A model generated the notes under the pieces. The model was not told the DNA's origin. It was given only the letters and a program-made list of their open reading frames with translations, and did not search any database. A stretch of 64,000 nt of DNA from the NCBI GenBank assembly GCA_030686995.1, contig CM060693.1:106813501-106877500 (forward strand). Direction: 5' to 3'. Position 1 is the first letter of the stretch; every line of letters starts with the position of its first letter. Shown here piece after piece: positions 24,293 through 36,059 of the stretch. The stretch is from Artemisia argyi (lineage: Eukaryota; Streptophyta; Magnoliopsida; Asterales; Asteraceae). A program made the translations under genes and the position numbers.

Positions 24293-27194
24293 TTGCCTCC
24301 TCATCTAGAATATGCATTTCTGGAGGGTGATAATAAATTACCCGTCATTATTGCTAAAGACTTGAAAGATGAGGAAAAGGCAGCACTCCTTAAGGTTCTT
24401 AAGGCAAACAAGCAAGCAATTACTTGGAAACTCTCCGACATTAAGGGCGTAAGCCCGGACTTTTGTACTCACAAAATCTTAATGGAGGATGACTTTAAGC
24501 CAGCAGTGCAACAACAGAGAAGGGTAAATCCCAAAATCCATGAAGTTATCAAACAAGAGGTTCTAAAACTTCTTGACGCGAGATTGATTTATATTATATC
24601 TGATAGTCCTTGGGTTAGCCCAATTCATTGTGTTCCTAAAAAGGGTGGCATAACCGTTGTCACCAATGAGGAAAACGAGTTGATTCCAACTCGTTTGGTC
24701 ACGGGTTGGCGAGTATGTATTGACTATCGAAAGTTGAATGAAGCCACCCATAAAGACCATTTTCCTCTCCCTTTTATGGACCAGATGCTCGAAAGACTTG
24801 CGGGGAATGAATACTACTGCTTCCTCGATGGTTTTTCGGGTTACTTCCAAATCCCCATTGATCCACAGGATCAAGAGAAGACTACCATCACATGCCCCTA
24901 CGGAACTTTTGCTTACAGACGTATGCCTTTCGGCTTATGTAATGCACCAGGCACGTTCCAGAGGTGCATGATGTCTATCTTTTCCGAAATGATCGGGAAA
25001 ACCATGGAGGTATTCATGGATGACTTTTCAGTCATCAGGGATTCATTCCAGTCTTGTCTCTCCCACTTGGAACAGATGCTTAAATGTTGCAAAGAAACGA
25101 ATTTAAGTCTCAACTGGGAGAAGAGCCATTTTATGGTCAAGGAGGGCATTGTCCTCGGCCATAAAATTTCAAAGAACGGGATTGAGGTTGACAAAGCCAA
25201 AATCAATGTCATTGCTAAATTACCTCATCCCACCACCGTTAAAGGTGTTAGGAGCTTTTTGGGTCATGTCGGCTTCTACCGTAGGTTTATCCAAGATTTC
25301 TCTCAGATTGCCCGACCTATGACCCATCTACTCGAGAAGGATGCTCCTTTCATCTTCTTTCCTGAGTGCATCGAAGCTTTTGAAACATTAAAGAAAAAGC
25401 TTACCGAGGCACCGATTCTTGTTGCCCCCGATTGGGACCTACCTTTTGAGCTTATGTGCGATGCTAGTGATTTTGCCATAGGTGCGGTCTTGGGGCAACG
25501 AAAAGCAAAATACTTTCAGCCTATACACTACGCAAGCAAAACTATGACCGAGGCTCAAGGTCATTACACCACCACTGAAAAAGAACTCCTAGCTGTGGTG
25601 TATGCCTTTGAAAAATTCCGGCCATACTTAATCCTGACAAAATGCGTTGTGTATACGGATCACTCGGCTTTGAAGTACCTATTTGCAAAGCAAGATGCAA
25701 AGCTGAGACTACTCCGTTGGGTTCTCCTCCTCCAAGAATTTGATATCATTATCCGTGATAAAAAGGGAGCCGAGAACCTTGCTGCTGATCATCTCTCACG
25801 ATTAGAAAACCCTCATCAGGATGTGTCCGAGAAAAAAGAAATAAATGAAACATTTCCTCTCGAGACACTCAATGCGGTTGCTTTTGGTGGTGACTCTATT
25901 ACCCCATGGTTTGCCGACTTTGCAAATTACCATGCGGGTAACTTCATCGTGAAGGGGATGACGTCCCAACAGAAGAACAAATTCTTCAAAGACGTTAAAC
26001 ATTACTTCTGGGACGACCCTTTTCTCTTAAAAATCTGTGCCGATCAAGTCATCAGGCGTTGTGTATACGGACAGGAAGCCGCTGATATTCTCAAGGCTTG
26101 CCATGCTGGACCCACCGGGGGCCACCATAGTCCGAACTACACCGCCAAAAAGGTGTTTGATTCTGGTTTCTATTGGCCTACGATCTATTAAGGATGCCCA
26201 CGAGTTAGTCAAAGCTTGTGATGCTTGTCAGCGTCACGGGAATATTTCACAAAAGAACGAAATGCCACAAAATGCCATTCAAGTTTGTGAAATCTTTGAC
26301 GTCTGGGGCATTGATTTTATGGGGCCATTCCCATCTTCTCATGGAAACCAATACATTCTCGTGGCTGTTGACTACTTGTCAAAATGGGTTTAGGCTAAGG
26401 CCTTACCCACTAACGATGCCCGAGTTGTTGTGAAATTCTTAAAATCCCTCTTTGCTCGTTTTGGAACTCCCCGTGCCATCATTAGTGATCGCGGTACTCA
26501 CTTTTGCAATGATCAATTCGCAAAAGTCATGCTTAAGTACGGTGTTACTCATCCTCTTTCTATCGCGTATCACCCACAAACAAGTGGGCAGGTGGAGATT
26601 TCAAACCGTGGTATTAAATGGATTCTTGAGAGGACCGTAGGTGAAAACCGTGCTTCCTGGTCAGATAAACTAGATGATGCACTCTGGGCCTTTCGTACAA
26701 CTTACAAAACACCCATCGGGTGTACTCCCTACAAGCTTGTATACGGGAAGGCGTGTCATTTACCGATCGAGCTCGAGCACAAAGCCTACTGGGCCTTGAA
26801 ACATGCAAAATATGATCTTCATAAAGCGGGTGATCACCGTAAGGTTCAACTCAATGAATTAAACGAACTTCGTGATCAAGCCTACGAGAACTCTTTGATC
26901 TACAAAGAAAAGACAAAGAAGATTCACGACTCTAAGATTAAGAACAGCGTTTTCAACGTCGGTGACAGAGTCTTTCTTTTCAACTCAAGGTTAAAGATCT
27001 TCTCGGGGAAATTAAAAACCCGATGGACTGGACCATTCACTGTTGCTAAAGTATATCCATACGGGACTGTTGAGTTATCTCAACCCGAAGGTCCCAACTT
27101 CAAAGTGAATGGTCATCGTTTGAAACATTATTTTGGAGAGGACATACCACCCATGGTTGTCCCGGATCTCCAAACTTTCCCCATGGACCAATGA
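24293..27194 (+). pseudogene. Athila-type RT, RNase H and integrase of element B
   Basis: The frame 24293-26191 encodes RT with the [35 protein letters not shown] and catalytic VFMDDFS (about 25010-25030) blocks. RNase H follows with [15 protein letters not shown] (about 25450), [15 protein letters not shown] (about 25575) and [11 protein letters not shown] (about 25650), then the integrase N-terminal zinc region (about 26040-26240). A frameshift near 26188 moves the frame. A TAG at 26391-26393 interrupts KWV. The rest (to TGA 27192-27194) has the second Asp in IISDRGTHF (about 26481), the Glu in SGQVEISNRG (about 26590) and the C-terminal WTGPFTVAKVYPYG block. All catalytic residues are present; only these two lesions break the frame. 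Confidence 0.93.
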
Positions 27195-28083
27195 ATTCGG
27201 GGATCGAATCAAGCTAGTGACTCGGTGAACAAAAATTAGCAAAATATATGGGTTTTCACCCATATTTCTGACTTCTTTCTACTTTCTACCACTCTAGTGT
27301 GGGGGAGTGGCTGTCCCCCACCTTTTGAAAAGTAAATATGTATATAAGTTTCAGTCTGAAAAAAAAAGTATAAATGTTTATATGCACATATAAATAAAGT
27401 GAAAAATAAAATCGATATTTCCACAGTTAGTTTTGAATATTAGCTTTTTCCGTTCAGAGGTTCGGCATAATAGCCGGGACTTTGAATATCGAGGACAATA
27501 TTCAATTCTAGTGTTGGGGGGGGGGGGGGAATTCTTGCGAATTTTATCAAAAAATACTTTCTAATTACCCTCATTTTGGCCTAAATTTTTCAAAAATTTT
27601 TCACTTTATTTCAAAATTTTTGTGGTAATCAGTCCGCCAAAGTCTAAATGACAAATGGATTGGCTAGTCCAGGACCAAACGGCTCTTGGTAAAGACATCT
27701 CAAACCCGTTGATGGCTTGCAATTTGCCCAAAATTGTATGGTAAATCAACTCGCCATATCCCATAAAGCGAATGAGTTGGCTAGCCCACAAAATTATGGC
27801 TTGTGGTAAAGGCCGTGGAAAATCCATAATTGGTAATCAGCTCACCAAAATGTTGACTTAGTCCATCAAGAGTTGGCTAGTCCAGAAGCAAACGGCTTTT
27901 GGTAAAGACTAATGAAATTCGTTGACAGTTGGTGGTTTGCTCAAAATCACACGGTTATCAGGTGTGCCACAGTTCTTACACCTGGCTACTCCAGAAGTGA
28001 TGGTTTTGGTAAAGAGGTTTTCAAATCCATCAAGTATTTCTCAAAAGATTGCTAGGGACTAGCAATGTTTTAGTGTGGGGGAT
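27195..28083 (+). other. 3' noncoding region of B: hairpins, purine tracts, degenerate tandem repeats
   Basis: A hairpin with 9-base arms (TGAATATCG, AGGA loop, CAATATTCA, one mismatch) at 27483-27504 is followed by AGTGTT and a G-run (to about 27528). About 27620-28040 holds four to five degenerate units of roughly 100-120 bases, each with a GGCTAGTCCAG-like and a GGTAAAGA core. A perfect hairpin (ATTGCTAG, GGA, CTAGCAAT) at 28048-28066 leads into the purine tract TTTAGTGTGGGGGAT (28069-28083). The whole block is homologous to the same region of element C. Confidence 0.8.
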
Positions 28084-31000
28084 TGATGACTGTGTAAATA
28101 CTCATCATTTTTACCTTTTCTGAGCTGCCAAAACATCTAAAAACACTCAATATTGTATCAAAATAGTGAAAATATCCCAGGAATGTGTTTTACATGTTTC
28201 AAATGCAAAATAATCAAAAACAGATGAAAAACGTACAAAGTTTACATAATTGGCAGTTTCAGTCCCTCAACTTTCAAAAGTTGTCAAATCTAGTCCCTGG
28301 TTGTTCTAAAAACTTGAAAAGGTCACCAAAGGTCCTTTTAAATAAAAAAGTTACACAATTAGTCCTTTGGTGCAAACTTTCACAAAATGTCAAGTTTAGT
28401 CCCTGAAGTTTGGAAAATTATCAAAAATGGTCCCTGGGATATTAAAACTTTGAGAAAAACAAATTTTGTCCTTGCACTAATCTTTTATGGCAGGATTGGT
28501 CCTTGATTGAAAAGTTTGGTGAAATTGCAAAACAGGTCCCTGAAGTTTGAAAGTTTGGCAGAAATAGTCCCTGGGTAATTAAAATGGAAAAATCAATATT
28601 GGACCTCATACTATTCATCACTTGGCATAAAACACCCCTTAAAACACTTTGGAAGATTGCCAAACCTCACCCCCTAACTTTCGAATTATTGCAAAATTGG
28701 TCCTTGTGAACATACAAAACCAAATCGGACCCTTAATAAATAATACTACTCCAAATCCAATCCATAATCAAACCCCAGCCCACTCCTTTTTATCCTAAGC
28801 CCACACAATCCCAGCCCAATACCCCTTTTAATATAAAAACCGGGTCAACCTTTGACCTCAGTTAAATACCAGTCAAACCCCAAAACCACCCTTTCCCTCC
28901 TTCCCGCTCCCCTGCAAAACCACGCACAAAAACCACCTCCACTTGCCCATCACCTCATACCGCCCATCCCACCACCTCTGCACCTACTTTCACATCCACA
29001 ATTAATGCCACCACCCCCTTGCCTATAACAGTCCAAATCCCACACACCCATTTTCCCGCCAAAATTGAGATCAAAGGCCAGGATCAAATTCAGAAGATTC
29101 AAGGGCTTGAATTGAGTGGGAAATGATCAAAGAAGCATAAGAAGCCCTATTCGTCAAGTATAAATAGAAGAGATTGCAAGGAAGAAGACAAGTAGTTAAT
29201 TTTAGCTTAATTTCATGTCGATTTAAATTAGAATTTCAAATTCAGTGTAATTTTCTTATTTCAAGTATTGAAGTAGCTGTTTAAGTTGTACTCTAAATCT
29301 TTTTAAGTAATAAAAGTCAAGGTTTCAGTTCTAATTTTGTCATTGCAATTCACTCAAGTTTCTGAATTTCTCAATAACTTAGGTTGTTAATTGTATCAAG
29401 GTTCATGGACTGATATAAGCTCACTTAGGATCCCTTATGCTTATTGAAGCTTATAGAGACCATAAAACTCAGTACTAGTAGAAAAAAATCAAAAATATAA
29501 AACCAGTCAATATAAGTCAACTGTATTTGTTTTGAGTTTGATTTCAGGTATTGAGAAGCATTGATGGGCAAGCTTGGAAGTGGATAAGCCTATTTTAAAG
29601 ATAGGCTTCTGTGGAAAACCCTTTGTTCATGCTAAGGGTAGTTTGTAAGTTTGGCTTAATTTTGATTTTCCTCTAAATCATTAGTTTGTGGTCTGTTTGT
29701 CTAGTAAATCTTTGTTTGGCTTATGCTTAGTCTTTATCTGAGTAGGTTTAGTGATTTGTAGTGTGATTGATCTCAGTTTATTGTCTTAAGTATTGAATCT
29801 GTGTGTTTTTCTTTCTATATTAGCAAAAGATTGTAAACTTAGGAATCTGCTGATACTAGTTGCTATTTGTTGTTGATTTCAGTTAATTGGGTGTTGTTTA
29901 GTGATAATACATGTTCACTGAGTGTTGATTATGGTCTAAACCCTCACATTCTTTGAAAAACACAAACAGACAACAAATATAGGGGTGTTTGGATCAGTAC
30001 AGTTCACCATAGGTCTATGTGCTTTGTTGGTCCAAATTGGTTCATGCAACATCAATAAGTATTGAGTGTATCATTTTGAGCATAAAAACTAGTAGTGTTT
30101 TGGTCCAAAGTCAAAATCAACTTGATTTGCATCTCACTTGTTAATCTGTTCCAAGTTTTGGTTCCATAATCTTCGTATTGATTTGAAAGTTGATTACCTA
30201 GCTTATTTTCACCACTTATTAGCTTAACATCACTTAATCAGTAAGTAAATTAGCACCAAAGTTCACCAAAGTCAACTCTTCATCAAAAGATAAAAAGTCA
30301 AATTTGCAATTGTCAGATTTTGCCAAATTGGGAAGAATATTGGTGATTTTAGGGTAAGGATCTAGACTTTGTGCTTTTTAGGACTTGTAATATCTCAGCT
30401 CATCTATAAGATCCCACAATCACTTTATTTTTGTGAGTTTTTGTGTGGGCTCCACACACCTTCAAACTCACCTGCAGGGAAGAACACCTCCCCTGCATCA
30501 GCACATCACCACAACACCACGACCTTTGGTGGCTATTGTAGACCACCTCAGTGGGTCCCAGTGGTTCATTTTGGGTTTTCCCAACCCCCTCCTACCAGGT
30601 TTCAAGGTTTGGCCCTTAGTTTGACCTAGGAACCAGTGGACCCCACCTGGATTTATTGCTAAAGTTTGTCCCAATTCTGTGTAAAGTTCAAGTCTTCAAA
30701 GTGCTTATTTTGTTTCTTATTAGCTTATCAGTATTTATAGCTTGTTGTTTTTAGCTTATTTAAGTCCCTTGTGCTTATTTGAATCAAGTTTCATCATTGT
30801 GTACCCCACATTTAGTCATTTTAGCTTAATTTGCTACTTGGTCAAAGAAAGTTAAACTGTCTTGGTCAAGGGGGCGCACACAGCTTATTTTTAAGCTAGA
30901 TAAAAAGTTGTTTCACAAAAGTTTCTCATTTTCATCATATCTTTAGCTGTCAAAAAGAAAAACTCCAAAAAACCAAACATAAAATTAGTGATAGCTTCTA

Positions 31001-32126
31001 TTTAATAGAATCTATCTTTTTCATTTTTCAATTTAGCTTATTTATAAGCACTTTTCCATTTTTATAATTTTCTTAATTTCCTAGTACCTTTAAGTATTTA
31101 AAATAATTTTCTTAGATTTTTTCTAATCAGTTTACTATTTATTAGATTTAAAAGTAGTTTAAATAATTAAATAGATAATATTAGTAATTAATTAGTTTTC
31201 TTAATTTTTTATTAACAACCGTAGGTTTTTATAATTTTCCTAGGTTTTATAAATTAGTTAGGACTTTTAGAAAATATATTTTTAGTTTCTACTGTTCATT
31301 TTCCAATTTTCTTATTTTAATTATTTAAATTACATTTAAGTTAATTAAAAGGTAATTAATTAGTAAAATAGCCTAAATATAATTTTTAGAAGTTTTTATA
31401 ATTTTGTAGGATTCCTGTGATGGTTAAATAGTTTTATAAATTTTTCCATAATTTTCTAAGTTAATTTAGTATTATTAGTAGTTTAAAATAGTTTAATTAG
31501 TTTAATTAATATAAATAGTTTTTAATTAATAAAAAAACTCATGAAAAGACAAAAATATTTATTTTTATTTTTTATACTTTCTTCAAGTTCATTTTAAGTT
31601 TAGAAATTATGTTTGCAAGTTTTTAGTTAAATTTGTAATCCCTATCATTTTTAGTTAATTAAAATTAGGTTTAATTTAGATTTAAAATAGTTTTATTAAT
31701 TAAATAATATTTAAATATTAAAATAATCATTTTTATCATTTCATTTTCATTTTAAATTTCTTTTTTATTTTAAGTTTTCAAAAGTTTCACTTGCACCCCC
31801 TGTAGTTTGTAATCTGATAAAACCCACTTTTCTGTCTGTTACGTGATTCCAATTTGTGAATTTGAGCATATATCTGTATATCTGTTTTTGTGAATATTAT
31901 ATCATTGTGTGAATACCAAAATATCAGTAGCAAAATCAATTCCATATCATCTTGGCTACTGTCCTCAGTGCCACTCATTCCTAAATGATTTCCAAAAACA
32001 TCATTTCAATCTCGCTGGGACATAACGACCCAGGTACACACTACACTATCACCAGAGAATTGGAACGAGACTGTCTTTGACTTATTGACCTTGGTCAATA
32101 ATATCTGACCGTTTCGGGACCAATCA
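28084..32126 (+). repeat. 3' LTR of element B
   Basis: 4043 bases, collinear with 16506-20807 but lacking the MITE. The first bases read TGATGACTG, one change from the left LTR that breaks the terminal hairpin. TATA box at 29160-29168. Ends CAATCA before ACATT. Confidence 0.95.
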
Positions 32127-32131
32127 ACATT
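32127..32131. repeat. Target-site duplication ACATT (right) of element B
   Basis: Matches 16501-16505. Confidence 0.95.
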
Positions 32132-32889
32132 CCTTAAAAACCTCTTTTATCGCTTCGGAGTTCTAAAAGCCTTAATTAGCGACAGAGGAACACATTTCTG
32201 TAATCATATGATGGAAAAAGCAATGAAGGAATATGGTGTAAACCATCATTTTTTTACTTCATATCATCCTCAAACTAGTGGTCAAGTAGAAAACACAAAC
32301 AGAGCATTTAAAAGAAACCTGGAAAAGACTGTAAAAGACAATCTTGCTATTTGGTCTAGAAAACTGGATGACGCTCTGTGGGCTTTTCGCACAGCATACA
32401 AAACACCCACTGGAACAACATCTTATAAATTAATCTATGACAAACTTGTCATTTACCGCTCGAATTAGAACATCGTGCATATGGGCACTTAAAAATTGTA
32501 ATGCCGACTTGATAGCTGCTGGAGAAAAACGAATGTTTCAACTTCATGAGTTAGACGAATTTCGTTTATGCGCTTATGAAAATTCTATACTATACAAAGA
32601 AAGAACAAAAATCTGGCATGATCAAAATCGAAAAATATGTAAAGAATTCAACAAAGGAGACAAAGTACTACTATTTCACTCAAAATATAAATTCAAACAA
32701 CCGAAATTAAAATCTCATTGGCTTGGACCATATATGGTAAAACACCAATATCCATCCGGATATGTGGTATTATATGGGAAAGATGATAAAAAATTTATTG
32801 TCAATGGTTACAGACTTAAATTATATCATGAAGAAGAAAGTTACAATGATCGAAGGGCAGAACTCACTCCATTCTTCCCTAAAACTTAA
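32132..32889 (+). pseudogene. Athila-like element A2: integrase 3' part
   Basis: Continues the integrase cut at 16505. It has the second Asp in LISDRGTHFCN (about 32168), the Glu in SGQVENTNRAFK (about 32278) and ALWAFRTAYKTP. A frameshift near 32455 breaks it. The C-terminal domain resumes in the frame ending at 32889, with FNKGDKVLLFHSKYKF and KSHWLGPYMVKHQYPSGYV blocks. A2 is more like E than B in these segments but is not the same copy as E. Confidence 0.9.
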
Positions 32890-34144
32890 AATTACAAGTC
32901 CTTATGAGTCTAGCTTAAGATTCCTTGAAAAACAAGCCCTTCTTAGGAGGCAACCCATGTTTTCAAATTTTTTTCAACATAGTCTAATTTAAGTGTGGAG
33001 GCGTTCTCGCCTTGTGGTTAAAAAAAATCCAAAAATATTTTTGTATGTTTGTTTATGTTTGCAGGTTTAATGAGAATATATGGATGCTTGTTGAAGAATC
33101 TCTTATATCAACTTCCATCGATAGCCCCGGGAAGTTTCGATCCTCTCCTTTTTTTGATTATCCTATTTTTGTTGTTTTTTAGTTTTTCACATTGGGGACA
33201 ATGTTCAACTTAAGTGTGGGAGGAATGCAAATAGAATAATCGAGCGTATTCCACCTTATTTCTTGTCCTAAACTAGAAACTTTTTGATAAAAAATGCATG
33301 GCATTTCAATACATATTTAACACAAGTACATTCCCCACTAAATTGTAAGAATATTCTTAGCCTTTATATGAAGTGTATAGCATTTTTGCACTTCCTGTTT
33401 CAATATATATGAGTGTGCCGGTAATTCATTTTAACTCTAGAACTTGTGCATGTATATCGTTTACTAAATCGCAGTGAGGTTAATTTATAGACGAAGATAG
33501 ATGACGAAAAGGCAAAATATCCGCCAAAAACAACCTTTATCCTTATCTCATATCTCAATTATCCTTATACACCAAAAATCAGCCGGAAATAAATTAAAAA
33601 GTTATCAAAGCACTTTTGCAATAATCCTTCTATTTTCTAGCCGCTAGTATGATAAAGAATAAGAAAAAATGATGAATAAAGGCAAGAAAAATATATGTCT
33701 AGGAAAAAAAGAAGTAAAGTGAAAAGTATAATGTTGGCTAGTGATAGTGTGGTTTAGTGAATCATTATGGCTGTTATATCTCCCAAAAACAAAACACACA
33801 AGTTATCCCCTATCCCCGAAACAAAATAAGCCTTATTTTGCCTTCTTTTGATATATTTGTCTGGTACTCATGCCGCAACGGTTATGTTTACATATCTTGT
33901 ACAAGCCTATGGTAGTTTTCTTGATTTATGTCTGTGAAAATTGAGTGTTCCCACATAATCAACCTATTTAGTGAAATTGTGTGAATTTAAATAAATCCTA
34001 TGTGAGGTGATCTAGTATGTATTGATGCCATTTATATGAAATATCTTTGTCTCTAACAAATAAACTCCCTTCAAGAATCTATATTTAATCTGTTTTTTCG
34101 CTTACATTGCTTGAGGGCAAGCAATAGCTAAGTATGGAGGGATT
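32890..34144 (+). other. 3' noncoding region of A2 with hairpins and purine tract
   Basis: Contains GGAGGCAACCCATGTTTT (32946-32963), also present in element F at 63090. A hairpin (ACATTG, GGGA, CAATGT) at 33189-33204 is followed by AACTTAAGTGTGGGAGG. A second hairpin (ATTGCTTG, AGGG, CAAGCAAT) at 34106-34125 is followed by AAGTATGGAGGGATT (34130-34144), the purine tract before the LTR. No ORF is supported. Confidence 0.75.
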
Positions 34145-35487
34145 TGATGATGCTCGAATTATACATATTTTATATAGCGTTATTTGATAGTTTCTATATG
34201 ATTTATAAGTACTTTCGATACTTAATTGCAAGAAAATACATTTCAGGTCCGATAGACAAAGAACTTCAAGATCCAAGGTAATATGTATAAATGCAAGATA
34301 ATCTTATGATAAAGCCTATTCCAAGTGAAAAGAGCCCCGAGCTTTTGTCTCAAGTGCGCCGGTTACGGGGGCGAATATAATCCTACACAATCTAAGTCAA
34401 ATCAAGTCAAGTGTGCCGATCTTATATCTCAAGTACGCCTGCCTTCAGCTCTCTTAATGACCTTTTGGCTCCAAGAAATATCTTGAAGGCCGCCGTTGTT
34501 TATCTCCTAGATCGTCGGCATTCAGTGTGAAGCCCGCCGACCTTTTCCTCAAATGCGACGTACTTCAGTGCCTGGCCAATTCTCTATGCCTATAAATAGA
34601 GCCTCATTTCGCCTCATTTTCACAACACATCTCATCCCAACAACCAATAAAGTTATGATATTCACTCTCTCTCATAATCCAATTATTGGAGTGCTAAAGT
34701 GAAGTCAAAAATCCTTTAAAGTGTTGAAATACTTCTTAGATATTATTGTGGTGATTGCTAGTGAAGGTAGTTTCTTCATTACATTAATTCAGAAGCATGT
34801 TGATCATTTCAAACGTTATTATCACTGTAAGCTTGTTTGTTAAAGCCATGTTAGGCTAAACTCGTTATGGTTGCTTGGATATGTTAATATAATAAAGTGT
34901 ATGGTTGTGGTTATGATCTCTTGTTGATTTCCTGTTTATGTTACAATCTTGCTGTATTCTAAATTATCACCATTGTTTATCTCTTTGATTATAATTGGTA
35001 ATTGGAAAAGGATTGAAAGATTTAATTAATATTTTATGGTTTTTAACATATGTCTATGTGTGTTGATCAATTGAAGGAGAAATCGCTTTTGTATTGAAAT
35101 AAACAACAGAGTTTTAAACGTTGCAACTATTTCTTAAACTTGTTTACCACTTGTTTAAGGATTAGCAGACATAAGTCTTGAATCACATTCATTAACTGAT
35201 GAAACGTTATTTTGTCAAAAACAACTACTCATTGGTTGAACTTACTAAACCATTGAGATCATTATCATATACCATCACTGAATTATAGCAACTATGCAAG
35301 TAATCATATTTGTCTCATACTTGAATTTCATTGTAAAACATTTGCATAAGTTTTCTGAATCATCTTGATTAGTTAATTGATATATAAGAGTAATCTTAGT
35401 CCCTGTGGAACGACATGATCTTACCAAAGCTCTTTACTATAAACGAGGGTTATACTTTTACCCGTGTGTTTTGAATTAAGAGAATCA
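34145..35487 (+). repeat. LTR between A2 and E
   Basis: Starts TGATGATGCTCG after a purine tract and probably ends AGAATCA at 35487 (1343 bases). The right end is uncertain. U3 has three degenerate GC-rich units with CTCAAGTGCGCC-like cores (about 34345-34565), unlike the AT-rich surroundings. A CCAAT at 34576-34580 and TATAAATAG at 34591-34599 form a plausible promoter. It follows A2 pol and precedes E gag, so it may be the 3' LTR of one element and the 5' LTR of the next. No primer site is visible after it; about 175 bases separate it from the E gag start. Confidence 0.65.
34591..34599 (+). promoter_or_regulatory. TATA box in A2/E LTR
   Basis: TATAAATAG, eleven bases after GGCCAAT. Good core promoter candidate. 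Confidence 0.65.
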
Positions 35488-35661
35488 GTAAAATTAGTTA
35501 TTATAAATTTAAAGCTTTTGGAACACATTAGTTTATTTCGCAAAAAGAAAATTTTCTTTGGAAAACACAATCGAAGAGAACCAAGAACCGTTAACCCACC
35601 GTTTGAAAACCTTTCCGAAGTTCATCCAATCGTTGATTTTCTTCTTGAATTACTATTTCCA

Positions 35662-36059
35662 ATGGCTGACGATCGACCTATGTGGGCCACCAATAGGGTT
35701 GTAGCTCCAACACTCGGTGTCGCCATTGTTCCCGTTAATCTTGGAGATAACTTTACTATCAAAGGTCATCATCTTTCGATGATTAAAGACAATCAATTTG
35801 ATGGTTGAGTTCGATCCGATCCACACAACATATCGCCGACTTTCTTGAAATTTGTGACATGTTTCATTACACAGGTACCGAAGATAACTCAATCAAACTC
35901 AAACTCTTTCCATCGTCTCTCACCGGAGAAGCAAAAATTTGGTATAATGAATTATGTCCCGGAGTGATCACTACTTGGGAAGAAATGAGAGAAGCATTCG
36001 TTGGACGTTTCTTTCCGCCAGCCATGTTTGATCGACTCTTGGGTGAAATTCGTAGTTTT
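35662..36059 (+). pseudogene. Athila-type gag of element E, 5' part
   Basis: The ATG at 35662 opens MADDRPMWATNRVVAPT. A frameshift near 35808 moves to a frame with HIADFLEICDMFHYTG, LFPSSLTGEAKIWYNEL and ITTWEEMREAFVGRFFPP, the core of Athila gag. The frame is cut at 36059 by element C and continues at 55371 with a KEGENLVEAWLRMKNML block, exactly where gag should go on. Confidence 0.88.
36055..36059. repeat. Target-site duplication GTTTT of element C (left)
   Basis: Repeated at 55371-55375, directly flanking the TGATTGAT and CTCATCA ends of C. Confidence 0.92.

Larger units (their letters stand above)
16506..32126 (+). mobile_element. Athila-type Ty3/gypsy retrotransposon B, full length
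   Basis: A complete 15.6-kb element with TG...CA LTRs (16506-20807 and 28084-32126), tRNA-Asp primer site, gag, protease, RT-RNase H-integrase, an 890-base noncoding tail and a purine tract. Flanked by ACATT. All domains are present, but frameshifts and a few stops disable it. The LTRs are near identical by eye apart from a MITE in the left one, which suggests fairly recent insertion. There is no chromodomain and no clear env-like ORF after integrase. Confidence 0.95.

Noticed and set aside
27195..28083. Env-like third ORF after B integrase
   Set aside because: Some Athila elements have one, but here the interval is short, stop-rich and made of hairpins and tandem repeats.
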